Below are positions 1-6,114 of a stretch of DNA of 6,114 nucleotides, piece after piece (positions within the stretch are counted from its first letter, which is position 1; each line of letters starts with the position of its first letter). Made by a program: the position numbers and the translations under genes. Source of the stretch: an uncultured Prevotella sp. (GTDB taxonomy: Bacteria > Bacteroidota > Bacteroidia > Bacteroidales > Bacteroidaceae); the NCBI GenBank assembly GCA_900770515.1, contig CAAHDP010000053.1, positions 1 through 6,114 on the forward strand, in the 5' to 3' direction. The notes beneath the pieces were generated by a model. That model saw only the letters and a program-made list of their open reading frames with translations, ran no database searches and was not told where the DNA came from.

Positions 1-545
1 ATACCTGTATCGTGTGGAGCCAGAACCTGAGCACCGTCGCTCCAGTAAGCCTTGTAACCATTGTACTCCTTAGGGTTGTGAGAAGCAGTTACGTTGACAC
101 CAGCCTTGGCACCGAGCTCGCGGATAGCGAAAGAAATCTCTGGTGTAGGACGGAGGCTCTCGAAGAGATAAGCCTTGATGCCATTGGCAGAGAAGATGGC
201 AGCTACGGTCTCAGCGAAGAGACGAGAGTTGTTACGGCAGTCGTGACCTACAACAACAGAAAGGTTCTCCTCACCTGGGAAAGCCTTGAGGATGTAGTTG
301 GCGAAGCCCTGTGTAGCCATACCAACGATATACTTGTTCATTCGGTTAGTACCTGCACCCATAATACCGCGCAAGCCACCAGTACCGAACTCCAAGTTCT
401 GATAGAAAGCATCAACGAGAGCTGACTTATCCTCAGCCTCGAGCATTGCTTTTACTTCATTACGAGTTTCTTCATCAAAAGCAGGTGTGAGCCACTGCTG
501 TGCTCTTTCTTCACACTGCTTGATCAATTCTGCGTTATTAGCCAT
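1..545 (-). CDS. Phospho-sugar mutase (phosphoglucomutase/phosphomannomutase family), N-terminal part, cut by the left edge
   Basis: This is an alpha-D-phosphohexomutase, a cytosolic enzyme family that interconverts hexose 1- and 6-phosphates through a phosphoserine. Reading the minus strand from the ATG at 545-543 (MANNAELIKQ...) gives 181 codons with no stop before the window edge; the family is usually about 550-600 residues, so roughly a third is visible. The N-terminal motif FGTGGLRGIMGAGTNRMN (residues 53-70) is characteristic of the PGM2/PgcA-like branch. The catalytic-serine motif TASHNP lies at residues 153-158, with Ser155 as the expected phosphorylated residue. VVVGHDCRNNSR (97-108) is the usual domain I strand and loop. 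The metal-binding DGDxDR loop and sugar-specificity loop lie outside, so glucose versus mannose versus ribose preference cannot be decided. All six prolines use CCT or CCA, which fits a well-expressed gene. It is divergent from the DUF4491-rlmH-uvrA group and has its own promoter. Confidence 0.93.
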   Translation of the reverse strand, partial: MANNAELIKQCEERAQQWLTPAFDEETRNEVKAMLEAEDKSALVDAFYQNLEFGTGGLRGIMGAGTNRMNKYIVGMATQGFANYILKAFPGEENLSVVVGHDCRNNSRLFAETVAAIFSANGIKAYLFESLRPTPEISFAIRELGAKAGVNVTASHNPKEYNGYKAYWSDGAQVLAPHDTG

Positions 546-587
546 AGTTTGATTCTATTTTGTTATTAATAATGTTCATATAGAGGG

Positions 588-608
588 TTGTGCCCGAAAA
601 CAGCACAA
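588..608. repeat. Inverted repeat in the mutase leader (TTGTGC-N9-GCACAA)
   Basis: A perfect 6-bp inverted repeat (588-593 and 603-608) is separated by 9 bases. In RNA made from the minus strand the stem can extend by one G-U pair to 7 bp with a 7-nt loop. It lies between the predicted mutase transcription start and its ATG. It could be a leader hairpin or a palindromic operator just downstream of the promoter. No T-run follows it in the minus-strand direction, so it is not an intrinsic terminator. Its function is unknown. Confidence 0.4.
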
Positions 609-626
609 TATATCTCTTTTTGCGTA

Positions 627-656
627 CAAAGTTATATAAAAATTTTGATAAACCAA
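627..656 (-). promoter_or_regulatory. Bacteroidota-type promoter for the phospho-sugar mutase
   Basis: On the minus strand a perfect -7 box TAACTTTG (complement of 627-634) is preceded by TTG (complement of 654-656) at 19-bp spacing. This matches the Bacteroidota primary sigma factor pattern TTG-N19-21-TAnnTTTG. Transcription would begin near 620, giving a leader of about 75 nt before the ATG at 545. The start site itself is inferred. Confidence 0.65.
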
Positions 657-677
657 GCAAGATTGGAGTTTTTTTTG

Positions 678-685
678 TATTTTTG
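678..685 (+). promoter_or_regulatory. Probable -7 promoter element for the DUF4491-rlmH-uvrA group
   Basis: TATTTTTG matches the Bacteroidota -7 consensus TAnnTTTG and would give a leader of about 30 nt before the ATG at 722. No TTG lies at the proper 19-21 bp distance upstream; the nearest candidates are too close (663-665) or too far (643-647). The call therefore rests on the -7 box and its position alone. Confidence 0.45.
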
Positions 686-721
686 CACATTGAAAAAGAA
701 ATGAAATAAAAAGTTAGGTAT

Positions 722-1033
722 ATGGAATTATATTATACGGGCGTCATCATCGCCATTTCCACCTTTTTAATAATAGGTATCTTTCATCCTATTGTTATCA
801 AGACAGAATATCATACCGGCACCCGATTCTGGTGGGTGTTTCTCGTGACAGGTATTATCTGCATAGGGGCAGCCTTTCTAGTTGCCAATGTACTCGGATC
901 TGCTCTTCTGGGCGTTATAGGAGCTTCGTGTCTCTGGAGCATCGGTGAACTCTTTGAACAGAAGGAAAGATGCGAGAAGGGATGGTTCCCGAAAAACCCG
1001 AAACTGGAAAAGAAAGGATACTACAAGAAATGA
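722..1033 (+). CDS. DUF4491 family small membrane protein
   Basis: This 103-residue protein is recognised as DUF4491, a family of short uncharacterised membrane proteins found in Bacteroidota and some Firmicutes. It shows an N-terminal hydrophobic segment (about residues 5-28, containing IIGIFHPIVIK) and a second hydrophobic stretch at about 36-72 that could form one or two helices. A conserved cytoplasmic-looking tail follows (SIGELFEQKER, then GWFPKNP at 87-93) and ends in a lysine-rich stretch. The length is normal for the family. Its TGA overlaps the ATG of rlmH in an ATGA at 1030-1033, so the two are probably translationally coupled. There is no clear Shine-Dalgarno sequence before its start; TAGG at 715-718 is too close to be convincing. 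The biochemical role is unknown. Confidence 0.9.
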   Translation: MELYYTGVIIAISTFLIIGIFHPIVIKTEYHTGTRFWWVFLVTGIICIGAAFLVANVLGSALLGVIGASCLWSIGELFEQKERCEKGWFPKNPKLEKKGYYKK

Positions 1034-1500
1034 AAACAGAACTCATACTGGTCGGAAAGACCGTGAACAAGCATTTCATTGCGGGCATCAAGGACTATTC
1101 CGAACGCATTACCCACTATATGCCGTTCAACATTACGACAATTCCTGAGCTCAAGAATACCAAGAGCCTCAGCGAACAGCAGCAGAAGGAACGGGAAGGA
1201 GAAATGATTCTGAAACTCCTGCAGCCTTCCGATACCGTGATATTGATGGATGAGCATGGACAGGAATTCCGAAGCATCGAGTTTGCAAAGTGGATAGAAC
1301 GCAAGCAGGCTACGGCTAGAAGACTTGTCTTTATCATCGGTGGTCCTTACGGATTCTCGCAGGCAGTATATGACCGCGCCAACGAGAAGATCTCGCTTTC
1401 CAAGATGACCTTCTCGCATCAGATGGTACGCCTTATCTTTACCGAGGCACTCTATCGCGCATGTACAATTATAAAAGGTGAGCCTTATCATCACGAATAA
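1030..1500 (+). CDS. rlmH: RlmH, 23S rRNA (pseudouridine-1915-N3)-methyltransferase
   Basis: RlmH methylates N3 of pseudouridine 1915 in helix 69 of 23S rRNA on the assembled 70S ribosome, using S-adenosylmethionine. It is a small SPOUT methyltransferase with a trefoil-knot fold. The SAM-binding loop IIGGPYGF is at residues 102-109, LMDEHG at 72-77, and the typical C-terminal block LSKMTFSHQMVRL then EALYRA at 123-144. The tail GEPYHHE is close to the family ending. I chose the ATG at 1030 because it gives MKTELILVGKT, the usual RlmH N-terminus, and 156 residues, very near the E. coli length. The in-frame ATG at 970 would add 20 unrelated residues inside the DUF4491 gene. The ATGA overlap suggests coupled translation with DUF4491, and uvrA follows after 26 bp. 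Confidence 0.96.
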   Translation: MKTELILVGKTVNKHFIAGIKDYSERITHYMPFNITTIPELKNTKSLSEQQQKEREGEMILKLLQPSDTVILMDEHGQEFRSIEFAKWIERKQATARRLVFIIGGPYGFSQAVYDRANEKISLSKMTFSHQMVRLIFTEALYRACTIIKGEPYHHE

Positions 1501-1526
1501 GGGTAAAAAGGTAAAAAAAAAAGAAA

Positions 1527-4433
1527 ATGGGGAAAGAGAAATATATAGAGATTAAAGGGGCGAGAGCCAATAACCTGAAGAATATCGACGTGAAGATACC
1601 GCAGGGCAAGTTTGTTGCCATTACGGGGGTCTCCGGGTCGGGAAAGTCTTCTTTGGCTTTTGATACCTTATATGCAGAAGGTCAGCGACGCTATGTGGAG
1701 TCGCTGTCTTCGTATGCCCGCCAGTTTCTGGGCAGAATGAGTAAACCGGAATGCGATTTCATCAAGGGATTGCCACCTGCCATCGCCATCGAGCAGAAGG
1801 TGATTTCACGCAATCCCCGTTCTACCGTGGGAACAAATACTGAGATTTACGAATATCTCCGTCTGCTCTATGCCCGCATCGGCAAGACCTATTCGCCAAT
1901 CAGCGGACAAGAAGTGAAGCGCCATACCACAGAGGATGTATTAGCCTGTACCCGTCAATATTCGAAAGGTACCAAGTATGTCATCCTCGCTCCTATCCAT
2001 GTCATCGAAGGAAGAAACCTCAGCAAGCAACTGGAGATGTACATGCAGGAAGGCTATACTCGCATCATGGTAAATAATGAGTTTGTCCGCATCGAAGATT
2101 TTCTGGAATCTGCCGACAAACAACTGCTGGAAGCTAGCGGAGAAGACCTCAAGAAAATCATAGGACAACAGGGAAAGGAGATTTACCTCGTCATCGACCG
2201 TGCATCGGTAAGCGATGAGAAGGACGACATCAGCCGTCTCTTCGATTCTGCCGAGACAGCCTTCTATGAAGGAGACGGTGCCTGCCGAATTGTCTTCCTG
2301 CCTAGCAATATCAGCTACGATTTCTCTACCCGTTTCGAGGCAGACGGCATCACCTTTGAAGAACCGACAGACAACATGTTTGCCTTCAACTCTCCCCTAG
2401 GCGCCTGCCCTACCTGCGAAGGCTTCGGAAGCGTGATAGGCATCGATGAGAAACTCGTGATTCCCAATACCTCACTCAGCCTTTACGATGGTTGCGTGGT
2501 TTGCTGGCGTGGAGAGAAAATGGGCATGTGGCTGAAAGAGTTTATCCGCCGTGCAGAACCTTTCCACTTCCCTATTTTCAAACCTTACTATGAGTTGACT
2601 CAGAAGGAGAAAGACTGGCTCTGGCATGGTCTGCCAACAGAGAATGACCGGGATCCGCACGACCGTGTGAGCATCGATGAATTCTTCAGAATGGTAAAAG
2701 AAAACCAGTACAAGATACAATATCGTGTGATGCTGAGCCGATTTCGCGGAAAGACCATCTGTCCGGACTGTCATGGCACCCGACTCAAGAAGGAAGCCAA
2801 CTATGTAAAAATAGGTGGCAAGAGTATCACAGAACTGGTAGATATGTCTATAACCAATCTGAGTATATGGTTCAAGAAATTGGAATTGACCGATCACGAA
2901 AGAGAAATCAGCAAGCGACTGCTCACCGAGATTACCCATCGTCTGCAATTCCTTCTGGATGTAGGACTAGGTTATCTTACACTCAACCGTCTCTCCAACA
3001 GTCTTTCGGGCGGTGAGAGCCAGCGCATCAACCTGACCACTAATCTCGGTTCATCGCTCGTAGGCAGCGTTTACATCCTCGATGAGCCAAGTATCGGTCT
3101 GCACAGTCGTGATACCGACCGCCTCATCAAGGTATTGAGAGAACTGCAGGAACTGGGCAATACGGTTGTGGTAGTAGAGCACGATGAAGAAATCATGCGA
3201 GCTGCCGACTATCTGATAGATATCGGTCCGGATGCAGGTCGCCTAGGCGGAAGAATGGTCTATGCCGGACCAGCATCGGAATATTCTACAACCGACCAGG
3301 AAGAACAGGAAAAGCTTCTGGCTAAATATCCAGAAAGCTATACCATCAAATATCTCACCCATGCGGAGAAGATAGAGCGCCCAGCCAGTCACCGTGCCTG
3401 GAACATGGCGTTAGAAATCAAGGGAGCACGCATGAACAACCTGCGGGGCATCGACGTAAAGATTCCGCTCAACGTGTTCACCGTAGTAACCGGAGTATCA
3501 GGTTCAGGAAAGAGCTCACTCATCAAGGGCATCCTCTACCCAGCCATGCGCCGCAAGCTGGATCTGATAGCCGATGCACCAGGCGAATATACCTCAATAG
3601 AAGGCGATTTGAATGCCATCAGTCACGTAGAGTTCGTAGACCAGAATCCTATAGGCAAGAGTACACGAAGCAATCCTGCCACCTATCTGAAGGCATACGA
3701 TGCCATCCGTTCGCTCTTTGCCAACCAGCCACTTGCCAAGCAGATGGGTTTCACCGCACAATACTTCTCCTTCAATACCGAGGGAGGACGATGCGAGGAA
3801 TGTAAGGGAGCAGGCTATGTAACCATCGAAATGCAGTTTATGGCAGATCTTACCCTGACCTGCGAAGCCTGCAAGGGCAAACGGTTCAAGCACGACATCC
3901 TGGAGGTGAGATACGGTGGAAAGGACATAAACGAAGTGCTCAACATGACTGTTAACGAGGCCATCGAGTTCTTCAGCAATGAGAAACTTCAGCACAATGA
4001 AGACGACTTCTCAACCTGCAGCATCATCGTGAGCCGTCTGAAACCTTTGCAGGAAGTAGGTCTCGGCTACATCAAACTGGGTCAGAACTCCAGCACCCTC
4101 TCCGGTGGTGAGAACCAGCGTGTCAAGCTGGCTTATTTCATCGGCAAGGAAGAACAGTCGCCGACGCTCTTCATCTTTGACGAGCCTACCACTGGACTTC
4201 ACTTCCACGACATCAAGCGACTGCTTCATGCCTTTGAAGCCCTCATCATGCGCGGTCATTCACTGGTAGTCATCGAGCACAACCTCGATGTCATCAAGTG
4301 TGCCGACTATATCATCGACCTGGGACCAGAAGGCGGTGACAAGGGTGGCAATCTGGTAGTGACAGGAACTCCAGAAGAAGTGGCAGCCTGCCCAGAGAGT
4401 CTGACAGGCAGATTCTTGCAGAAATACTTATAA
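1527..4433 (+). CDS. uvrA: UvrA, excinuclease ABC subunit A
   Basis: UvrA is the damage-sensing ATPase of nucleotide excision repair; as a dimer it loads UvrB on damaged DNA. This protein of 968 residues has the tandem ABC layout. The first Walker A is GVSGSGKSS (34-42), with signature LSGGESQR (493-500) and Walker B ILDEPSIGLH (517-526). The second Walker A is GVSGSGKSS (656-664), with signature LSGGENQR (858-865) and Walker B FDEPTTGLH (884-892). NPRSTVGT (96-103) and the following region (about 125-250) correspond to the UvrB-binding domain. The C-terminal zinc module is intact (C756, C759, C779, C782). In the N-terminal half, the cysteine pair usually found upstream of GACPTCEGFG (C294, C297) is absent, and CPxCG near residue 123 is SPISG; a CxxC occurs instead at 323-326. 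The start is preceded by an A-rich stretch with no strong Shine-Dalgarno. Bacteroidota often carry two uvrA copies, so this may be one of a pair. It is probably co-transcribed with rlmH. Confidence 0.96.
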   Translation: MGKEKYIEIKGARANNLKNIDVKIPQGKFVAITGVSGSGKSSLAFDTLYAEGQRRYVESLSSYARQFLGRMSKPECDFIKGLPPAIAIEQKVISRNPRSTVGTNTEIYEYLRLLYARIGKTYSPISGQEVKRHTTEDVLACTRQYSKGTKYVILAPIHVIEGRNLSKQLEMYMQEGYTRIMVNNEFVRIEDFLESADKQLLEASGEDLKKIIGQQGKEIYLVIDRASVSDEKDDISRLFDSAETAFYEGDGACRIVFLPSNISYDFSTRFEADGITFEEPTDNMFAFNSPLGACPTCEGFGSVIGIDEKLVIPNTSLSLYDGCVVCWRGEKMGMWLKEFIRRAEPFHFPIFKPYYELTQKEKDWLWHGLPTENDRDPHDRVSIDEFFRMVKENQYKIQYRVMLSRFRGKTICPDCHGTRLKKEANYVKIGGKSITELVDMSITNLSIWFKKLELTDHEREISKRLLTEITHRLQFLLDVGLGYLTLNRLSNSLSGGESQRINLTTNLGSSLVGSVYILDEPSIGLHSRDTDRLIKVLRELQELGNTVVVVEHDEEIMRAADYLIDIGPDAGRLGGRMVYAGPASEYSTTDQEEQEKLLAKYPESYTIKYLTHAEKIERPASHRAWNMALEIKGARMNNLRGIDVKIPLNVFTVVTGVSGSGKSSLIKGILYPAMRRKLDLIADAPGEYTSIEGDLNAISHVEFVDQNPIGKSTRSNPATYLKAYDAIRSLFANQPLAKQMGFTAQYFSFNTEGGRCEECKGAGYVTIEMQFMADLTLTCEACKGKRFKHDILEVRYGGKDINEVLNMTVNEAIEFFSNEKLQHNEDDFSTCSIIVSRLKPLQEVGLGYIKLGQNSSTLSGGENQRVKLAYFIGKEEQSPTLFIFDEPTTGLHFHDIKRLLHAFEALIMRGHSLVVIEHNLDVIKCADYIIDLGPEGGDKGGNLVVTGTPEEVAACPESLTGRFLQKYL

Positions 4434-4513
4434 GAAAGAGGCAAAAGAAAGTTAGGTAAGCAACTATTAATATAAATAATGTAAAAAATTAGCGTTATAC
4501 TAAACTTTATATG

Positions 4514-4521
4514 TAATTTTG
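4514..4521 (+). promoter_or_regulatory. Probable -7 promoter element for the DUF1573-EFR1 group
   Basis: TAATTTTG matches TAnnTTTG and lies in the AT-rich gap after uvrA. Transcription would start near 4528 and give a leader of about 60 nt. The -33 region is poor: only TTA at 4489-4491 lies near the expected distance. No GC-rich hairpin terminator for uvrA is visible in 4434-4513, so read-through from uvrA is also possible. Confidence 0.5.
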
Positions 4522-4575
4522 CATCGAATTATATAAAAAAGCAAGAGAAATCAAAAGAAAACAATAATAACAAGA

Positions 4576-4580
4576 AAGGA
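4576..4580 (+). promoter_or_regulatory. Shine-Dalgarno sequence that decides the DUF1573 start
   Basis: AAGGA ends 7 nt before the ATG at 4588 but only 1 nt before the in-frame ATG at 4582. This favours the second ATG as the true start. It is the clearest Shine-Dalgarno in the window, where other starts are A-rich or unremarkable. Confidence 0.6.
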
Positions 4581-4587
4581 AATGAAT

Positions 4588-4971
4588 ATGAAAAGAATCA
4601 TATTGGCATTGACTATGCTCGTAGCTATCACAGCCACAGCCTCTGCCCAGGCAGAGATTAAGTTTGAAAAGCTCGTTCACGACTTCGGTACATTCGAAGA
4701 GAGCAACCCTGTTCAGAAAGCAACATTTACTTTCACCAACGTGGGCAACAAACCTCTTATCATCAACCAGGCTATTGCCAGCTGCGGTTGTACTGTACCT
4801 ACTTATACCAAGAAGCCTATTGCTCCTGGTCAGAAGGGACAGATCAGCGTTACTTACAATGGCAAGGGCATGTTCCCTGGTCATTTCAAGAAGAGTATCA
4901 CTGTTCGCACCAATGGAAGTGTAGAAATGTCTCGCATCTATATCGAAGGTGTGATGTCTGAAAAGAAATAA
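4588..4971 (+). CDS. Secreted DUF1573 family protein
   Basis: The 127-residue product is an exported DUF1573 protein, a small Ig-like beta-sandwich family common in Bacteroidota, with no defined biochemical role. Residues 1-20 form a signal peptide: MKRI, a hydrophobic core, then ATASA with likely cleavage before QAEIKF. There is no lipobox cysteine, so it is probably periplasmic or released rather than a lipoprotein. Family hallmarks are HDFGTFEES (31-39), FTFTNVGNKPL (48-58), the SCGCT motif (65-69, cysteines 66 and 68) and the closing strand FKKSITVRTN (100-109). Start 4588 is preferred over 4582 because of the AAGGA spacing; 4582 would only add Met-Asn. All six prolines use CCT, in contrast to the downstream exported gene, which suggests strong expression. 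The EFR1 gene begins 2 bp after its stop. Confidence 0.9.
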   Translation: MKRIILALTMLVAITATASAQAEIKFEKLVHDFGTFEESNPVQKATFTFTNVGNKPLIINQAIASCGCTVPTYTKKPIAPGQKGQISVTYNGKGMFPGHFKKSITVRTNGSVEMSRIYIEGVMSEKK

Positions 4972-4973
4972 AC

Positions 4974-5819
4974 ATGATATTCTATTTTTCAGGAACAGGA
5001 AATACCAAGTGGGCGGCTTCCAGACTGGCAACCGCTACACATGACAAGCTGGTATCCATTGCCCCTTATATGAGAGCAGATGATGCCAAGCATGATATAG
5101 CCGAGCCGTTTACCCTCCAAGAGGATGAACGGCTTGGTTTCGTTTTTCCGGTACATGGCTGGAGAGTACCGAGACTGGTGAGAGAGTTTATCGCAAACCT
5201 CAAGATCCAGAGAGCGGAAAACTCAGAAGATGGAAAGAAAGAAGAGACAAGACGTCCTTTCGTCTACTGTGTATGCACGGCTGGTGACAGCATCGGACTC
5301 ACCATCGAGAACCTCAATGAGGTCATCTCATCCAATCCTTCTCTTGCAGCTCTGGGCATTACAGCGGTAGATTCGTCTTACTCTCTGATTATGCCAGAAT
5401 CATACGTGGGGCTTCCTTTTATGGATGTAGACCCAAAGGAGCGTGAAATCCGGAAGAAGGAAGAGGCTGCACAGGAACTGGCGGTGGTATGCGAGGAGAT
5501 ATTCAATCGCAAGCAGGGCGTAAACAGGCTCGTCAAAGGTCCTATCCCTTGGTTCTTCACCAAGGTAGTGGGTGGATTCTTCGAGAAGGTGCTCATCACC
5601 GACAAGCGGTTCCGTGTTGAGAAAGACCGTTGCGTGAAGTGTGGCATCTGTGCCAATGTCTGTCCGGTAGGCGATATCAAGGGCGGTCATGGTGCTTACC
5701 CGGAATGGCTGCATCACAAGGATTGCCTCACCTGCTTCACATGCTACCACCATTGTCCGCATCATGCCATCGAGTTTGGTCACCAGACTCAGAAGAAAGG
5801 ACAATACTTTTATAAATAA
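4974..5819 (+). CDS. EFR1-type flavodoxin/2[4Fe-4S] ferredoxin fusion protein
   Basis: This 281-residue cytosolic redox protein joins an N-terminal flavodoxin-like domain to a C-terminal bacterial-type ferredoxin, as in the EFR1 family. The FMN phosphate loop is FSGTGNTK (5-12), followed by flavodoxin-like strands at GFVFPVHGW (55-63) and FVYCVCTAGD (96-105). The ferredoxin part carries two complete cluster motifs: C220-x2-C223-x2-C226-x3-C230-Pro and C251-x2-C254-x2-C257-x3-C261-Pro. It therefore probably passes electrons between FMN and two [4Fe-4S] clusters; the partner and physiological reaction are not shown by the sequence. The insert at about 80-94 is charged and probably a loop. There is no signal peptide. 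It starts 2 bp after the DUF1573 stop with no clear Shine-Dalgarno, which implies co-translation or at least co-transcription. A 23-bp gap separates it from the next gene. Confidence 0.92.
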   Translation: MIFYFSGTGNTKWAASRLATATHDKLVSIAPYMRADDAKHDIAEPFTLQEDERLGFVFPVHGWRVPRLVREFIANLKIQRAENSEDGKKEETRRPFVYCVCTAGDSIGLTIENLNEVISSNPSLAALGITAVDSSYSLIMPESYVGLPFMDVDPKEREIRKKEEAAQELAVVCEEIFNRKQGVNRLVKGPIPWFFTKVVGGFFEKVLITDKRFRVEKDRCVKCGICANVCPVGDIKGGHGAYPEWLHHKDCLTCFTCYHHCPHHAIEFGHQTQKKGQYFYK

Positions 5820-5842
5820 TCCCCCATCTACCCTAACTGTTT

Positions 5843-6114
5843 ATGAAGAAGACAATCATCTCTCTGGCGCTCGCCTTCCTGGGCATCGCCAATCTCTATG
5901 CCGTAAAGGCTAAACCGGGCATCGCCAAGATTATGCTGGCTGATGGAACCGTAGCATGTGCTACCCTGCATGGCGACGAAACCTTCCACTACTACATGCT
6001 GCTGGACGGTACGCCCCTGCGGGAAACCCAAGACGGAAAATACGAAAAGATAACTGCCGAAGAGCTGAACACCCGAAAGACCCGTGCTTTCTCTTCAGAG
6101 AATCTTACAAGAGC
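5843..6114 (+). CDS. Exported protein, N-terminal fragment; possibly an M6-like metallopeptidase
   Basis: An open frame starts at ATG 5843 (MKKTIISLALAFLG...) and runs 90 codons to the window edge without a stop. Residues 1-20 or so form a signal peptide (two lysines, hydrophobic core, then LYAVKAKPG), with cleavage likely after Ala20 or Ala23. The following segment (AKPGIAKIMLADGTVACATL, then HGDETFHYYMLLDGTPLRE) resembles the propeptide start of Bacteroidota secreted M6 family metallopeptidases, in which a GDE-x-HYY pattern precedes a DGTP turn. That resemblance is from memory and no catalytic HExxH is inside the window, so the peptidase call is tentative. Codon use (CCG, CCC, CGG, ACG) differs from the DUF1573 gene. 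It may share a transcript with EFR1, since only 23 bp separate them and no convincing promoter lies in that gap. Confidence 0.7.
   Translation, partial: MKKTIISLALAFLGIANLYAVKAKPGIAKIMLADGTVACATLHGDETFHYYMLLDGTPLRETQDGKYEKITAEELNTRKTRAFSSENLTR

Noticed and set aside
12..425. Plus-strand open frame of 137 codons
   Set aside because: It is the shadow of the minus-strand phospho-sugar mutase, whose conserved motifs are unmistakable.
701..709. Two-codon mini-ORF (ATG AAA TAA) in the DUF4491 leader
   Set aside because: So short a frame in A-rich DNA is expected by chance and nothing else supports a regulatory role.
711..720. Shared 10-mer AAGTTAGGTA here and at 4449-4458
   Set aside because: Positions relative to genes differ (just before a start versus just after a stop), and a single 10-base match in AT-rich intergenic DNA is weak evidence.
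970..1029. Upstream in-frame start that would lengthen RlmH by 20 residues
   Set aside because: The added residues lie inside DUF4491 and do not resemble RlmH; the ATG at 1030 gives the standard N-terminus and length.
2472..2948. Long antisense open frame inside uvrA, and similar antisense frames elsewhere
   Set aside because: It lies wholly opposite conserved UvrA coding sequence, and its translation has no recognisable domain or start context.
5805..5812. TACTTTTA as a possible -7 box before the last gene
   Set aside because: It lacks the final G of TAnnTTTG, lies within the EFR1 coding end, and the nearest TTTG (5775-5778) is 26 bp away, too far for a -33 element.

Overview
The window looks like ordinary chromosomal DNA from a member of the Bacteroidota, most likely Prevotella/Segatella-like. 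The grounds are the Bacteroidota-type -7 promoter motif (TAnnTTTG) in both longer intergenic gaps, mostly weak A-rich translation starts, and a gene set (DUF4491, DUF1573, EFR1-type flavodoxin-ferredoxin, Bacteroidota-style UvrA) typical of that group. The genus is inferred from recalled protein character, not from a search.

Layout. Positions 1-545 hold the N-terminal third of a phosphoglucomutase/phosphomannomutase-type enzyme on the minus strand, running off the left edge. A 176-bp divergent intergenic region (546-721) carries a good promoter for that gene, an inverted repeat in its leader, and a partial promoter for the rightward genes. Rightward genes then fill the rest. DUF4491 (a small membrane protein) overlaps rlmH (23S rRNA pseudouridine-1915 methyltransferase) by an ATGA, and uvrA (nucleotide excision repair) follows 26 bp later. 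After a 154-bp gap with its own -7 motif come a secreted DUF1573 protein, an EFR1-type flavodoxin/2[4Fe-4S] ferredoxin fusion 2 bp downstream, and, 23 bp further on, the start of an exported protein that may be an M6-like metallopeptidase. This last gene is cut by the right edge.

Functionally the window reads as two transcription units of housekeeping or maintenance genes (ribosome modification plus DNA repair; envelope protein plus redox protein plus exported protein) and one divergent sugar-phosphate gene. I saw no mobile element, CRISPR array, RNA gene, prophage or defence system, and I do not think a new system is present. The points most worth a second look are the rearranged cysteine pairs in the N-terminal half of UvrA, the translational coupling of an uncharacterised membrane protein to RlmH, the tight DUF1573-EFR1 pair, and the inverted repeat in the mutase leader.
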